Shown in pieces: positions 1 to 8,040 of a DNA stretch of 64,000 nucleotides. A model generated the notes under the pieces. It did no database searches, was not told the DNA's origin, and was given only the letters and a program-made list of their open reading frames with translations. The translations under genes were made by a program, and so were the position numbers. Positions within the stretch are counted from its first letter, which is position 1; the number at the start of each line of letters is the position of its first letter. The DNA is from JAMDEO01 sp963775295 (lineage in GTDB: Bacteria; Actinomycetota; Thermoleophilia; RBG-16-64-13), in NCBI GenBank assembly GCA_963775295.1, contig CAVZIK010000006.1, positions 2,480,001-2,544,000 of the forward strand. Direction: 5' to 3'.

Positions 1-1907
1 GCCATCCTCTCCAGAGCCGCTTCGTCCTCAGTGTCGACCAAGAGAAAACAGTAAGCCTCTCCCCCGCCTCGACCCACTCGTCCACGAAGCTGATGTAACT
101 GAGACAGACCGAACCGACGAGCCCCCATGATCACCATGACGCTGGCATTGGGGACGTCGACACCGACCTCGATCACCGTGGTGCTCACTAGAACACTGGC
201 ATTGCCGGAAACGTATTCGGCCATCGCGTCCGACTTCTCCGCCGGGCGAAGACCGCCGTGGAGTAGCCTCAGCCGGTACCCTGCCAGCTCTCCTTGCACG
301 AGAACGTCGTAGGTCTGGCGCGCCGATGCCGCCTCCAAGGTTTCGCTCTCCTCGATAAGCGGACACACGACGTAGGCCTGTCTGCCTTGGTCCAACTGCT
401 GCCGCACGAACGCCCACATTTTCTCCTCCGACCCAGAAAACACCAACCGGGTGGTCACTGGGGTTCTACCGGCCGGCATCTCGTCGAGAGTGCTGACGTC
501 GAGGTCACCGTACAGCGTTAGGCTGAGCGTCCGTGGGATCGGAGTTGCAGACATGTGGAGAGAGTGAGGCCACGTTCCGCGGGCATCCGCTGCGAGCATG
601 GCGTCGCGCTGTCTCACGCCGAAGCGGTGCTGTTCGTCCACCACGGCGACACGCAGGTCGTGGAAGCTGACCCCTTCTTGGATGAGGGCATGGGTGCCCA
701 CCACGAGATCCGCCTTGCCGGTGGCGACAGCTTCAAGAACGGTTCGCTTTTCTCCGACAGGCTGGCTGCCCTTGAGCAGACGGACGTCTACGCCCAGCGG
801 AGACAACCTCCGGGCGAGTTCCAAATAGTGCTGGTCGGCCAACACCTCAGTGGGAGCCATGAGCACCGCCTGGCTACCCTGTTCGATCGCGCGGAGCATG
901 CTGTACGTCGCCACCATGGTCTTGCCCGAGCCCACATCACCGTGCAGCAGCCGCCGCATGGGCACCGAGCGGGCCAGGTCGGCCTCTATCTCCCCTATCA
1001 CCCGCTTCTGAGCGCGTGTGGGCTCATAGGGAAGCGCGTCCACATACGCCTGGGAAAGCCCTCCGGAGTGCGTGAGGGGTCGCGCGGCGCGAGCCGAGTC
1101 CTGCCTCTGCCGGCGGCGGATGATAGCCGTCTGAAGCAAGAGGAGCTCCTCGAAGGCGAGCCTGTCCCGAGCCTGGCGAGCCTCACGCTGCGTTTCAGGA
1201 AAGTGCAACGACAGAACGGCCTCTCCCCTTCCCGGATAACGGCGCTCGCCCAGCATGCGGGCCGGTAAGGGGTCGATGAGATGCCTGGCAAAAGGAGCCG
1301 CCTCGTGTATCAGGTTCCGCAGTGTGCGCACACTCAGGTCGGCCGTGCTCGGGTATACCGGCACCAGCCCCAGGATATGAAGGCTCTCGCCCGAATCGGC
1401 GAGGATCTCGTGACGTTTGACCAAGAAGCAAGACGCCCCGCGCTGACGCATCAGCGTTCCCTTGATCAGCACCTCGGGACGGTCCCGGAAGGCGGCCTCG
1501 AGATACGATTGGTTGTACCAGACGGCGAGCACACTCCCGCTGTCGTCGGAGACGAGGGCTTCGAGCACTTTTACGCGGCGCCTCATCGTCTCGCTGGCCG
1601 CAACAGAGACCACTCGGGCCCGAAGAACGACTTCCTCCCCCATCGACAGGGCGGCGATGCCACAGATCTCTGAGGGAGACTCGTGCCTGAATGGCAGGTG
1701 CAAAAGCAGGTCCCGGATCGTCAGCAGTCCAAGCCCCTGCAATCTGCGTAGTGTGGTCTTCCCTACACCGCGCAGCCCGTTCAAGCCGCCATCGAGACAT
1801 CGCGGGTCGATGGAGACTTTGGAGGTCGCCGGGAGCTCCAGTAGCTCAGTGGGGACCGCGGGGCCGCGTCCCAAGGGGTAGTGGATGCCACCCCCGACGC
1901 TGCTCAT
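1..1907 (-). CDS. recG: ATP-dependent DNA helicase RecG (3' end outside window)
   Basis: RecG is a superfamily-2 helicase that remodels stalled replication forks and Holliday junctions. About 635 residues are visible and the C-terminus runs off the left edge. An N-terminal wedge/OB region beginning with a helix-hairpin-helix-like LRGVGKTTLRRL is followed by Walker A GDVGSGKT (complement of about 920-945), the family-specific VVGTHALIQ, the DEAH-type box DEQHRFGV (about 620-650) and the C-terminal TAR motif QLHQLRGRVGRG near base 90. The ATG at 1907-1905 overlaps the DegV stop in an ATGA junction, which fixes the start and implies translational coupling. It is last in the DUF1858-Asp23-FakA-FakB-RecG run. 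A recG next to fakA is common in Gram-positive genomes. Identification is secure. Confidence 0.95.
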   Translation of the reverse strand, partial: MSSVGGGIHYPLGRGPAVPTELLELPATSKVSIDPRCLDGGLNGLRGVGKTTLRRLQGLGLLTIRDLLLHLPFRHESPSEICGIAALSMGEEVVLRARVVSVAASETMRRRVKVLEALVSDDSGSVLAVWYNQSYLEAAFRDRPEVLIKGTLMRQRGASCFLVKRHEILADSGESLHILGLVPVYPSTADLSVRTLRNLIHEAAPFARHLIDPLPARMLGERRYPGRGEAVLSLHFPETQREARQARDRLAFEELLLLQTAIIRRRQRQDSARAARPLTHSGGLSQAYVDALPYEPTRAQKRVIGEIEADLARSVPMRRLLHGDVGSGKTMVATYSMLRAIEQGSQAVLMAPTEVLADQHYLELARRLSPLGVDVRLLKGSQPVGEKRTVLEAVATGKADLVVGTHALIQEGVSFHDLRVAVVDEQHRFGVRQRDAMLAADARGTWPHSLHMSATPIPRTLSLTLYGDLDVSTLDEMPAGRTPVTTRLVFSGSEEKMWAFVRQQLDQGRQAYVVCPLIEESETLEAASARQTYDVLVQGELAGYRLRLLHGGLRPAEKSDAMAEYVSGNASVLVSTTVIEVGVDVPNASVMVIMGARRFGLSQLHQLRGRVGRGGGEAYCFLLVDTEDEAALERM

Positions 1908-2761
1908 TCTTGAATGAATGAGAGCGCGACCGCGCCTGCGCCCACGTAGGTACCGATGACCGACCCTACGATGCTCACGAGCCTGATCTGGATATTGCGG
2001 TCGGTAACCCCCAGAACGAGGTCTCGCAGTTGTTCGACCACGGGTAGATTGAGCGCGTGCGACAAACTGACGTACGTGGTGAGCCCAGGTCTCGTGTTGA
2101 CCACCAGACCGTCGCGCATGGTCTCGAGCGCCTGGCGGACGCCACGCACCTTCTTGTAAACATCGATGACCCCGCCGTCGATTATCAACACCGGTTTGAT
2201 GTTGAGAATGGTGCCGACGAGATGCGACGCGCGGCCAATGCGGCCGCCCTTGTAAAGCTGGTCCAACGTTGTGGGGAGAAAATAGAAGATCTTCTCCGCC
2301 ACGAACTTCTCGAGATATGCTTCGAACTCTTTCTCCGGAGTACCGCGATTCAGGCGCTCGATGATCCGATCGATGAAGAGCGCGATACCGCCTGTGGCAA
2401 GCTCCGAATCCACTACCTTCACGCCGTCTATCTGGCTGGCTGCGACCTCGGCGCTGGCGACCGTACCGCTGAACTTGCCGCTCAGATGTACCGAATAAAC
2501 CCGTTCATACCTTTGGCGGAGATGCTTGTAGACCTCCAGAAACGCCCCCGCCGAGGGCTGGGATGTCCGGGGAAGTTGCGGTGCCACTTTGAGCCGCGCG
2601 TAGAACTTCGCGGGTTTGAGCTCCACCCAATCGAGAAAGTGTTCGTCACCGAAATAGACGGTAAGCGGCACCATGGTGATGTTTGGGTCCCGGGAGAGAT
2701 AATCGGGTAGATCGGCGGTAGAGTCGACGACGATCGCGGTGGTGCTGCGGTCGATGATCAT
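1904..2761 (-). CDS. DegV family protein, probable fatty-acid-binding subunit FakB
   Basis: The 285-residue protein has the DegV fold signature: VDSTADLP near residue 12, the TSQPSAGAF lipid-pocket loop near residue 66, HLSGKFSGT near residue 95 and KGGRIGRA near residue 173. DegV proteins bind a long-chain fatty acid, which the FakA kinase phosphorylates to acyl-phosphate for phospholipid synthesis. The neighbouring upstream gene is a full FakA homologue, so this copy is very probably its FakB partner (inference from context plus family knowledge). It is about 40 bases downstream of fakA and overlaps recG by 4 bases. The ATG at 2761 is preceded by a GGGGGGCGGAG-like purine-rich stretch. Which acyl chain it prefers cannot be read from the sequence. 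Confidence 0.88.
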   Translation of the reverse strand: MIIDRSTTAIVVDSTADLPDYLSRDPNITMVPLTVYFGDEHFLDWVELKPAKFYARLKVAPQLPRTSQPSAGAFLEVYKHLRQRYERVYSVHLSGKFSGTVASAEVAASQIDGVKVVDSELATGGIALFIDRIIERLNRGTPEKEFEAYLEKFVAEKIFYFLPTTLDQLYKGGRIGRASHLVGTILNIKPVLIIDGGVIDVYKKVRGVRQALETMRDGLVVNTRPGLTTYVSLSHALNLPVVEQLRDLVLGVTDRNIQIRLVSIVGSVIGTYVGAGAVALSFIQE

Positions 2762-2801
2762 TTCGCGCTCCGCCCCCCTCTACTGATACCGACGCCCGCT
2801 C

Positions 2802-4481
2802 TCACTCAGCGGAAAGCAGCAAAGGATAGAACGGCTGTCCCCCTTGATGCATGTCGATCTCTACGTCCGGATGAGCGCCCCGGGCTGCCTCGAGAGCGGC
2901 AACCGCCAGGGGTCCGTCGTCGCCCACGCCTACCAGCGCGGTGAGCACCTGGCGGCCCCCCTGGAGGAGATGTCCCACCACTTCGCGGACCACCAGGTCT
3001 ATATCAGCGGAGGCGGCGACCACCCTCTCGTCCACGAGGCCGATGAAATCCCGCGCCTTGATCTCGAACCCATCAACGAGAGAGTCGCGCACAGCCCTCG
3101 TGATCTCTCCGGTGACTACGCTCTCGAGAGCAGCCTTCATATCCCGGGCGTTCTCCTCGCCTGGATTCCTCCTGTCGTAGGCGACCGCCGCCGAAAGACC
3201 CGCCTGAACAGATCGGCTGGGGACGACGAAGACATGCCTGTTGGTGAGCTTGACGGTTTGCTCGGCCGTCATGATGACGTTGCCGTTGTTGGGAAGGATA
3301 ATGACGGAAGAGGCCTCCGCCTTCTCGATAGCGCTCACAATGTCTTGCGCTGAGGGGTTCATCGATTGCCCTCCGTCGACGATGAAGTCCACCCCAAGAT
3401 TGCGGAAGAGTTCCTTGTTGCCTTCGCCCGCGACCACGGCCACCAGTTGGGTGAGCCCGATATCGGCGGAGGTCGCAACCGGACCAGCGGGCGCAGCGGG
3501 GCGGAGAGCCGGGGCCGCGCCTGCGCCTTCAGCCAGGCGCCGGCTGCGCGCGGCGGTCTGTTCGTGCATATTGTCTATCTCTATACCGGTGAGCACCCCG
3601 ACGGAGGTGCCCAAGGCCAAGGCCTCTCCCGGTTCGTCGGTATGTACGTGGACTTTGATCTGATCCGAGTCGCCCACCACAAGAAGGCTGTCGCCCAATG
3701 AACCGAGGCGGAGCTCGAGAGACACCCTGTCCAAGTCGTGTCCGCTCACGAGGAAACTCGTGCAGTAGGTGTATTGACTCTCTTCATCTTCGGCCTCGAA
3801 CAGGAGCGCACGATCCGCGGGAGATACCTGCTCGAAATGAGTGCTGATGGGGGTTTCCCAGGCGTCGCCGCCTCGAGCTGCCCCCTCGATGAGGACAACC
3901 AGCCCGTATCCGCCCGCGTCCACCACTCCGGCATCCGCCAACACCTTGAGCAGGCTTGGAGTTCTCTGCACGCTTTGCCATCCCGCGCCAACCACTTGCT
4001 CCATGAGCACACGCATCTGCGGTGCGTTCTCGGCTTCAGCCGCAGCCTCCGCCATCTCCCTGAGCACCGTGAGCATGGTGCCTTCGACCGGCTTCCGCAC
4101 CGCTCGATAGGCCGTGTCTGTCGCGTGGCGGAGCGCCCCGGAAAGCGTCCGGGAATCCACCGCTTCTGAGTGGGCCAAGACCTCCATGGCCCCACGAATG
4201 ATCTGAGAGAGAATGACGCCGCTATTACCCCTCGCGCCCATGAGCGCGGCCTGGGAAATGGCAGTGCACAACTCCGCAGTGGAGAGACCTTCCGGCAGCT
4301 TCGCCAGCGAGTCGACAATGCCGCGCACGGTCAGAGAGAGATTGGTACCCGTGTCTCCGTCGGGGACGGGATAGACGTTGAGATCGTTGATCTCTTGCTT
4401 CCTGGCCTCGAGAGCCCGGGACCCAGCCGCGAGAAGCTTGCGGGCTTCCGAAACGGTCAGCGCCACTCCGGCACTATTCAC
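2802..4481 (-). CDS. fakA: Fatty acid kinase FakA-like protein (DAK2 domain, YloV family)
   Basis: This is the ATP-binding kinase of the fatty-acid phosphorylation system. The N-terminal DAK2/DhaL-like domain (about residues 10-200) contains the nucleotide and Mg binding motif NVYPVPDGDTGTNLSLT. The middle and C-terminal domain typical of YloV/FakA contains IHVHTDEPGEAL-type (here KVHVHTDEPGEAL) and a final GGQPFYPLLLSAE. The length of about 559 residues is normal for the family. The start is uncertain. A GTG at 4481 overlapping the Asp23 stop by 8 bases fits the dense packing. An ATG at 4502 would add seven residues and a 29-base overlap. It forms an operon with asp23 (upstream) and the DegV gene (downstream), the usual FakA/FakB arrangement. 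Confidence 0.9.
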   Translation of the reverse strand: MNSAGVALTVSEARKLLAAGSRALEARKQEINDLNVYPVPDGDTGTNLSLTVRGIVDSLAKLPEGLSTAELCTAISQAALMGARGNSGVILSQIIRGAMEVLAHSEAVDSRTLSGALRHATDTAYRAVRKPVEGTMLTVLREMAEAAAEAENAPQMRVLMEQVVGAGWQSVQRTPSLLKVLADAGVVDAGGYGLVVLIEGAARGGDAWETPISTHFEQVSPADRALLFEAEDEESQYTYCTSFLVSGHDLDRVSLELRLGSLGDSLLVVGDSDQIKVHVHTDEPGEALALGTSVGVLTGIEIDNMHEQTAARSRRLAEGAGAAPALRPAAPAGPVATSADIGLTQLVAVVAGEGNKELFRNLGVDFIVDGGQSMNPSAQDIVSAIEKAEASSVIILPNNGNVIMTAEQTVKLTNRHVFVVPSRSVQAGLSAAVAYDRRNPGEENARDMKAALESVVTGEITRAVRDSLVDGFEIKARDFIGLVDERVVAASADIDLVVREVVGHLLQGGRQVLTALVGVGDDGPLAVAALEAARGAHPDVEIDMHQGGQPFYPLLLSAE

Positions 4482-4836
4482 CGACCCTGACCCCCTGCAC
4501 ATATATTTGCAGGGCCGAAACAGGCTGGCCGGTCATCCTCTCCACGTTGTATGCGACTTGAGAGCGGACGTTTCCGGCGACCTCGGCCACGTTTAGCCCG
4601 TACTCAACGATGATGTAGAGCTTGATCTTCAACTGATCGCCCGCTTGCTCGATCCTGATGCCCTGATGAAGCCTGTCTCGGGAGAGCAGCGAAGCCACGC
4701 CCTGACGCAGGCTTGGCGAGGCCATCCCCACTACGCCGTAACATTCCAGGACAGTCCATCCGACGATGTCGCCGATAGCCCTGTCCGTTATCATCAGGCG
4801 CCCCTCGACTGCCTGGCCCGCCCCCACCTCAGTCAT
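4474..4836 (-). CDS. Asp23/Gls24 family envelope stress response protein
   Basis: This is a 120-residue single-domain Asp23 (DUF322) protein. The diagnostic segments are GRLMITDRAIGDIVG near residue 12, GVVGMASPS near residue 34, and the KLYIIVEYGLNVAEVAGNVR strand-helix followed by VERMTGQ near residue 75-102. Family members are small cytoplasmic or membrane-associated proteins linked to alkaline and cell-wall stress. In Gram-positive bacteria one paralogue is almost always directly upstream of the yloV/fakA gene, as here, although its biochemical role there is not settled. The start ATG at 4836 has a modest GGTGAC ribosome site. The gene has about 30 bases of spacing from the DUF1858 gene upstream. 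Confidence 0.9.
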   Translation of the reverse strand: MTEVGAGQAVEGRLMITDRAIGDIVGWTVLECYGVVGMASPSLRQGVASLLSRDRLHQGIRIEQAGDQLKIKLYIIVEYGLNVAEVAGNVRSQVAYNVERMTGQPVSALQIYVQGVRVGE

Positions 4837-4867
4837 GTTGTCACCATCGTCGGACGCATGCGGGCAC

Positions 4868-5065
4868 TCACTCGCCCTGCGCGGATTCCAACTTAACGAG
4901 CTTGTTAAGATCGGCCAGGATGATCTTCGGGTCTATCCCGTGCATTTTCGCGCCGTCCTCGATGGATTCCATGGATACGCCCATGCAGCCTGTACAGCCC
5001 ATGCCGAAAGCCACGAACACCTCACGCGCCCGCGGGTCGGCCTGGATCGCCTCCAGGATGGACAT
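4868..5065 (-). CDS. DUF1858 redox-disulfide domain protein
   Basis: This is a 65-residue DUF1858 protein, the family described as a hybrid-cluster-protein-associated redox disulfide domain. The pattern fits: an ILEAIQADPRAREVF helix, then the FGMGCTGCMG motif with a CxxC pair at residues about 24-27, and an SIEDGAKMHGID helix. The CxxC suggests a thiol or metal redox function, but none has been proven for the family, so I do not assign one. It is first in the leftward operon and divergent from rpmB. A GGGAAGGGAG stretch lies about 20 bases before the ATG, rather far for a ribosome site. DUF1858 proteins are frequent in anaerobes, weakly suggesting a low-oxygen lifestyle. Confidence 0.85.
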   Translation of the reverse strand: MSILEAIQADPRAREVFVAFGMGCTGCMGVSMESIEDGAKMHGIDPKIILADLNKLVKLESAQGE

Positions 5066-5216
5066 GTCTTTCGTAAAGATAGCCGTCTCCCTTCCCGACT
5101 CGCGTGACGCCTTCTCCAGTATTCTATCCTACCGCACCCGGCGGGCTGGAACGGTCAAGGCACCAGGTTCAGGCGGCATCTCGGGAAGTCCGCCGGTCGA
5201 TGTCGGCACGCTGCCC

Positions 5217-5248
5217 TTGTCAGAGTGTGCGCGGCTGCGGCATACTAT
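5217..5248 (+). promoter_or_regulatory. Probable sigma-70 type promoter of rpmB
   Basis: TTGTCA at 5217-5222 is followed after 18 bases by CATACT (5241-5246), an acceptable -35/-10 pair. The next 40 bases lead to an AGGAAGAG ribosome site at 5278-5285 and the rpmB ATG at 5292. It is the only reasonable candidate in the 226-base divergent gap. The -10 element is imperfect. Confidence 0.4.
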
Positions 5249-5291
5249 TGCACTCTTGTAGCGAGCGACCAGAGACAGGAAGAGCGACGAG

Positions 5292-5483
5292 ATGTCCAAG
5301 ATTTGTGTAATCTGCGGCAAGAAGCCCAGTTTCGGCAATAACAGAAGCCACTCCATGCGCGCCACGCCCCGCCGCTGGGACCCCAACGTGCAGAAGATTC
5401 GCATCAAGCTCGACGGCAAACCCACCCGCGCTTTCGTATGCGCCAAGTGCCTCAAGGCTCACAAAGTGGAGAAGGTCGCCTAG
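5292..5483 (+). CDS. rpmB: 50S ribosomal protein L28
   Basis: This is a 63-residue L28 protein of the large ribosomal subunit. The N-terminal KICVICGKKPSFGNNRSHS is the classical L28 signature. Two CxxC pairs (C5/C8 and C50/C53, AKCLKAH) suggest this is a zinc-binding (C+) version. It is one of three genes in the window on the plus strand and is monocistronic, with its own promoter and a GC-rich hairpin pair behind it. Divergence from the DUF1858/Asp23/FakA operon is a common arrangement for rpmB in Gram-positive genomes. The ribosome site AGGAAGAG sits about 7 bases before the ATG. Confidence 0.97.
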   Translation: MSKICVICGKKPSFGNNRSHSMRATPRRWDPNVQKIRIKLDGKPTRAFVCAKCLKAHKVEKVA

Positions 5484-5499
5484 GAACCTGGTGGACGCC

Positions 5500-5558
5500 G
5501 CGCCCGGTTGCGGGCGCCCGCTCGCTATTTCCGTGACGCCCGCTCCGGGACGGGCGTC
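5500..5558. terminator. Paired GC-rich hairpins between convergent rpmB and ribH
   Basis: Two stem-loops lie tail-to-tail. The first is at 5500-5517 (7-8 bp, GCGCCCG against CGGGCGC). The second is at 5535-5558 (8 bp, GACGCCCG against CGGGCGTC, 8-base loop). The second begins at the ribH stop codon. There is no strong U-tract on either strand, so they may act as bidirectional weak terminators or as 3'-end stabilisers for both transcripts. Confidence 0.5.
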
Positions 5559-6037
5559 TATTCCGGCAGGTTCCGGAGGAGATTGACCATCTCCAACGCC
5601 GCTAGAGCTGAATCCCAGCCCTTGTTGCCGGCCTTCGTCCCCGCTCGCTCTATGGCCTGCTCGATTGTGTCGGTGGTCAACACCCCGAACGACATGGGTA
5701 CGCCGGTCTGCAATTGGAGGCTCGCGACCCCTTTGGCCACCTCAGCAGCAACGTAGTCGAAGTGCGGCGTGGAGCCGCGGATTACCGCGCCCAGACACAC
5801 GATGCCGTCGTACTTGCCGGATCCGCCCATGCGTTTCGCCGCCAGTGGGATCTCCATGGCGCCCGGCACCCACGCCACCTCGATGTCCGCGGGGAGAACG
5901 CCGTGTCTGGTAAGACTGTCGATCGCGCCGCTGAGCAGCTTGCCGCCTATGAACTCGTTGAAGCGGCTGACCACCAGCCCGAAGCGAAGACCTTCACCCT
6001 GCAGATATCCTTCATACACTTTGCCCGTCTCAATCAT
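5558..6037 (-). CDS. ribH: 6,7-dimethyl-8-ribityllumazine synthase
   Basis: RibH joins the ribBA product 3,4-dihydroxy-2-butanone 4-phosphate to the ribD product 5-amino-6-ribitylaminouracil, forming the lumazine that RibE dismutates to riboflavin. The 159-residue protein shows the family landmarks: VVSRFNEFIGGKLLSGA near residue 22, the WVPGAMEIPLAAK substrate loop near residue 56, GAVIRGSTPHFDYV with the catalytic histidine near residue 92, and a C-terminal GNKGWDSALAALEM. It is last in the riboflavin operon. The ATG at 6037 overlaps the ribBA stop by 8 bases. The operon ends just past this gene in a hairpin. Confidence 0.97.
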   Translation of the reverse strand: MIETGKVYEGYLQGEGLRFGLVVSRFNEFIGGKLLSGAIDSLTRHGVLPADIEVAWVPGAMEIPLAAKRMGGSGKYDGIVCLGAVIRGSTPHFDYVAAEVAKGVASLQLQTGVPMSFGVLTTDTIEQAIERAGTKAGNKGWDSALAALEMVNLLRNLPE

Positions 6038-7295
6038 CTTCGCCGTCCTTTTCTTCTTCGTCGTCGTCGAATTGCAGGCCCTGATGATGGAGGATGTGCC
6101 CCATCTTCGACTTCTTCACCTGGAGGTAGCGGAGGTTCTGATCCGTGGGTTTGGTCTCCAGCGGCACTCGCTCGGTGATGGTCAGACCGTAGCCCTCGAG
6201 ACCTACCAGCTTTCTGGGATTGTTGGTCATGATCCGGATGGTCGTGAGACCAAGGTCGGCCAGTATCTGGGCGCCGATGCCATAATCGCGCAGGTCGGGT
6301 GCGAACCCCAGTTCGACGTTGGCTTCGACCGTGTCCCAGCCCCTCTCCTGCAGTTCATAAGCGCGGAGCTTGTTGAGCAGACCTATTCCTCGGCCCTCTT
6401 GGGCCATGTAGAGAAGCACGCCCCTACCCTCGGCCTCGATCCTTTCGAGGGCGGCCTGCAACTGATCGCCGCAATCACACCGCATGGAATGGAACACGTC
6501 ACCGGTGAGGCACTCCGAGTGCACCCGCACCAAAACATCCTTCTGACCGTCCACGTCTCCTTTGACCAAGGCGAGATGCTGCTCCCCGTCGAGAAGACTC
6601 TCGTAACCGTAGGCCGTGAAATCGCCCACTTTCGTGGGCATGTTCACAACCGCCACCCGACGGACCAGCTTCTCGGTTCGGCTCCTGTAGCGGATGAGGT
6701 CCGCCACGGTGATCATCTTCAAACCGTGTTTCGCGCAATACGGGACGAGATCTGGGACGCGGGCCATGGTGCCGTCGTCGTTCATCACCTCGCAGATCAC
6801 GCCGGCGGGTATCAAACCGGCCAGCCGGGCAAGGTCCACGCCCGCTTCCGTCTGCCCCGACCGGCTGAGGACGCCGCCCGCCTTTGCTATGAGAGGAAAG
6901 ACGTGGCCCGGCTGCACCAGGTCTTCTGGGCGACTGCGTGGGTCTATGGCGACCTGGATCGTGTGAGCCCTGTCCGCAGCCGAGATGCCTGTGGTAACGC
7001 CCTCGCGCGCCTCGATAGACGCAGTGAAGGCCGTTCCGAAGCGAGACTGGTTGTTGCGTGTCATGGGCTGAAGGCCCAAGATGTCCGCACGTTCCGGCGT
7101 CATCGAGAGGCATATCAAGCCCCGACCGTAGAGCGCCATGAAGTTGATGGCCTCCGCCGTAACGAACTGGGCCGCCATGGTCAGGTCGCCCTCGTTCTCC
7201 CGATCTTCGTCGTCGCAGACCACTACCATGCGGCCGGCCTTGATCTCCTCCAGCGCCTCTTCGATCGAGGCAAAATGTGCGCTCTGTTCTCTCAT
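6030..7295 (-). CDS. ribBA: Bifunctional 3,4-dihydroxy-2-butanone-4-phosphate synthase / GTP cyclohydrolase II
   Basis: This is a two-domain enzyme of 421 residues supplying both precursors of riboflavin. The N-terminal RibB domain (about 1-205) has DDEDRENEGDL, the acidic metal loop, and GHVFPLIA. The C-terminal RibA domain (about 210-400) has the zinc triad SECLTGDVFHSMRCDCG and EGRGIGLLNK. A longer in-frame extension is possible, but the ATG at 7295 is preceded by a perfect AGGAGGT six bases upstream and starts the conserved domain, so it is the chosen start. It follows ribE after 64 bases and overlaps ribH by 8 bases. Expression should depend on the FMN riboswitch upstream of ribD. Confidence 0.96.
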   Translation of the reverse strand: MREQSAHFASIEEALEEIKAGRMVVVCDDEDRENEGDLTMAAQFVTAEAINFMALYGRGLICLSMTPERADILGLQPMTRNNQSRFGTAFTASIEAREGVTTGISAADRAHTIQVAIDPRSRPEDLVQPGHVFPLIAKAGGVLSRSGQTEAGVDLARLAGLIPAGVICEVMNDDGTMARVPDLVPYCAKHGLKMITVADLIRYRSRTEKLVRRVAVVNMPTKVGDFTAYGYESLLDGEQHLALVKGDVDGQKDVLVRVHSECLTGDVFHSMRCDCGDQLQAALERIEAEGRGVLLYMAQEGRGIGLLNKLRAYELQERGWDTVEANVELGFAPDLRDYGIGAQILADLGLTTIRIMTNNPRKLVGLEGYGLTITERVPLETKPTDQNLRYLQVKKSKMGHILHHQGLQFDDDEEEKDGEDD

Positions 7296-7359
7296 CCATC
7301 GACCTCCTGGGCGTATCGGACCGGCCGCAACGCACGACCAGACCAGACATCGTCCTGTT

Positions 7360-8040
7360 TCAAATGAACCCTTGATCGCGGAGCAGGGTCTCCGACAGCC
7401 CTCCTCGCGACGACATCTTCGCGCCGAGACGACCAGCGCCGCCATCCTTACCCAGAACTTGCAGCGTACGAAGGACGTATCGAGCAAGAACGTCGGCCTC
7501 CACGTTCACCGACGCCCCGGGCTTGACGTCACGGAGGGTAGTCTCAGACAGGGTATGGGGAATGATCCCGACTTCGAACGTCTCTGCATCCACCCCGATC
7601 ACGGTCAGCGAGATGCCGTCGATCGCGATGGAGCCCTTTGCCGCGACACAGCCTTCCACTTCCTGGGGAAGCGACATCCGTACCCGCCACGCGATCCCCT
7701 CGCGGATCACCGCCAGCACCCCAGCTACGGCATCCACGTGCCCGAGCACCAGATGTCCTCCCAGCCGTCCCCCCAGGACAAGTGAACGCTCCAGATTGAC
7801 CCGGTCACCCGCGGAGGCCTTGCCCAACGTGGTGTGGGACAGCGTCTCGGGCATACAGTCGACCACGAACCCCTGTCCACCCATCTCGACTACCGTGAGA
7901 CAAGCCCCGTTCACGCAGATGGAGTCGCCCACCTGGGTACCTTCGAGGACCTTCCTGGCGGCAACGCTCAAGCGGCCTCCCTCGCCCCGGTGTTCGAGCC
8001 GTCTCACCACACCGACCTCTTCGACCAATCCCGTGAACAT
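7360..8040 (-). CDS. ribE: Riboflavin synthase (alpha chain)
   Basis: RibE carries out the final step, the dismutation of two lumazine molecules to riboflavin and the ribitylaminouracil. The 226-residue protein starts with the invariant MFTGLVEE and has two tandem lumazine-binding domains. Repeat one has DSICVNGACLTVVE and the repeat-two counterpart is GSIAIDGISLTVIG; each half has a GHLVLGHVD or PHTLSETTL type segment. The ATG at 8040 shares one base with the ribD stop (TGATG), indicating translational coupling. It should therefore be sensitive to the frameshift in ribD, because ribosomes must terminate at the right place to couple efficiently (inference). The gene is sometimes called ribC or ribE depending on the organism. 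Confidence 0.95.
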   Translation of the reverse strand: MFTGLVEEVGVVRRLEHRGEGGRLSVAARKVLEGTQVGDSICVNGACLTVVEMGGQGFVVDCMPETLSHTTLGKASAGDRVNLERSLVLGGRLGGHLVLGHVDAVAGVLAVIREGIAWRVRMSLPQEVEGCVAAKGSIAIDGISLTVIGVDAETFEVGIIPHTLSETTLRDVKPGASVNVEADVLARYVLRTLQVLGKDGGAGRLGAKMSSRGGLSETLLRDQGFI

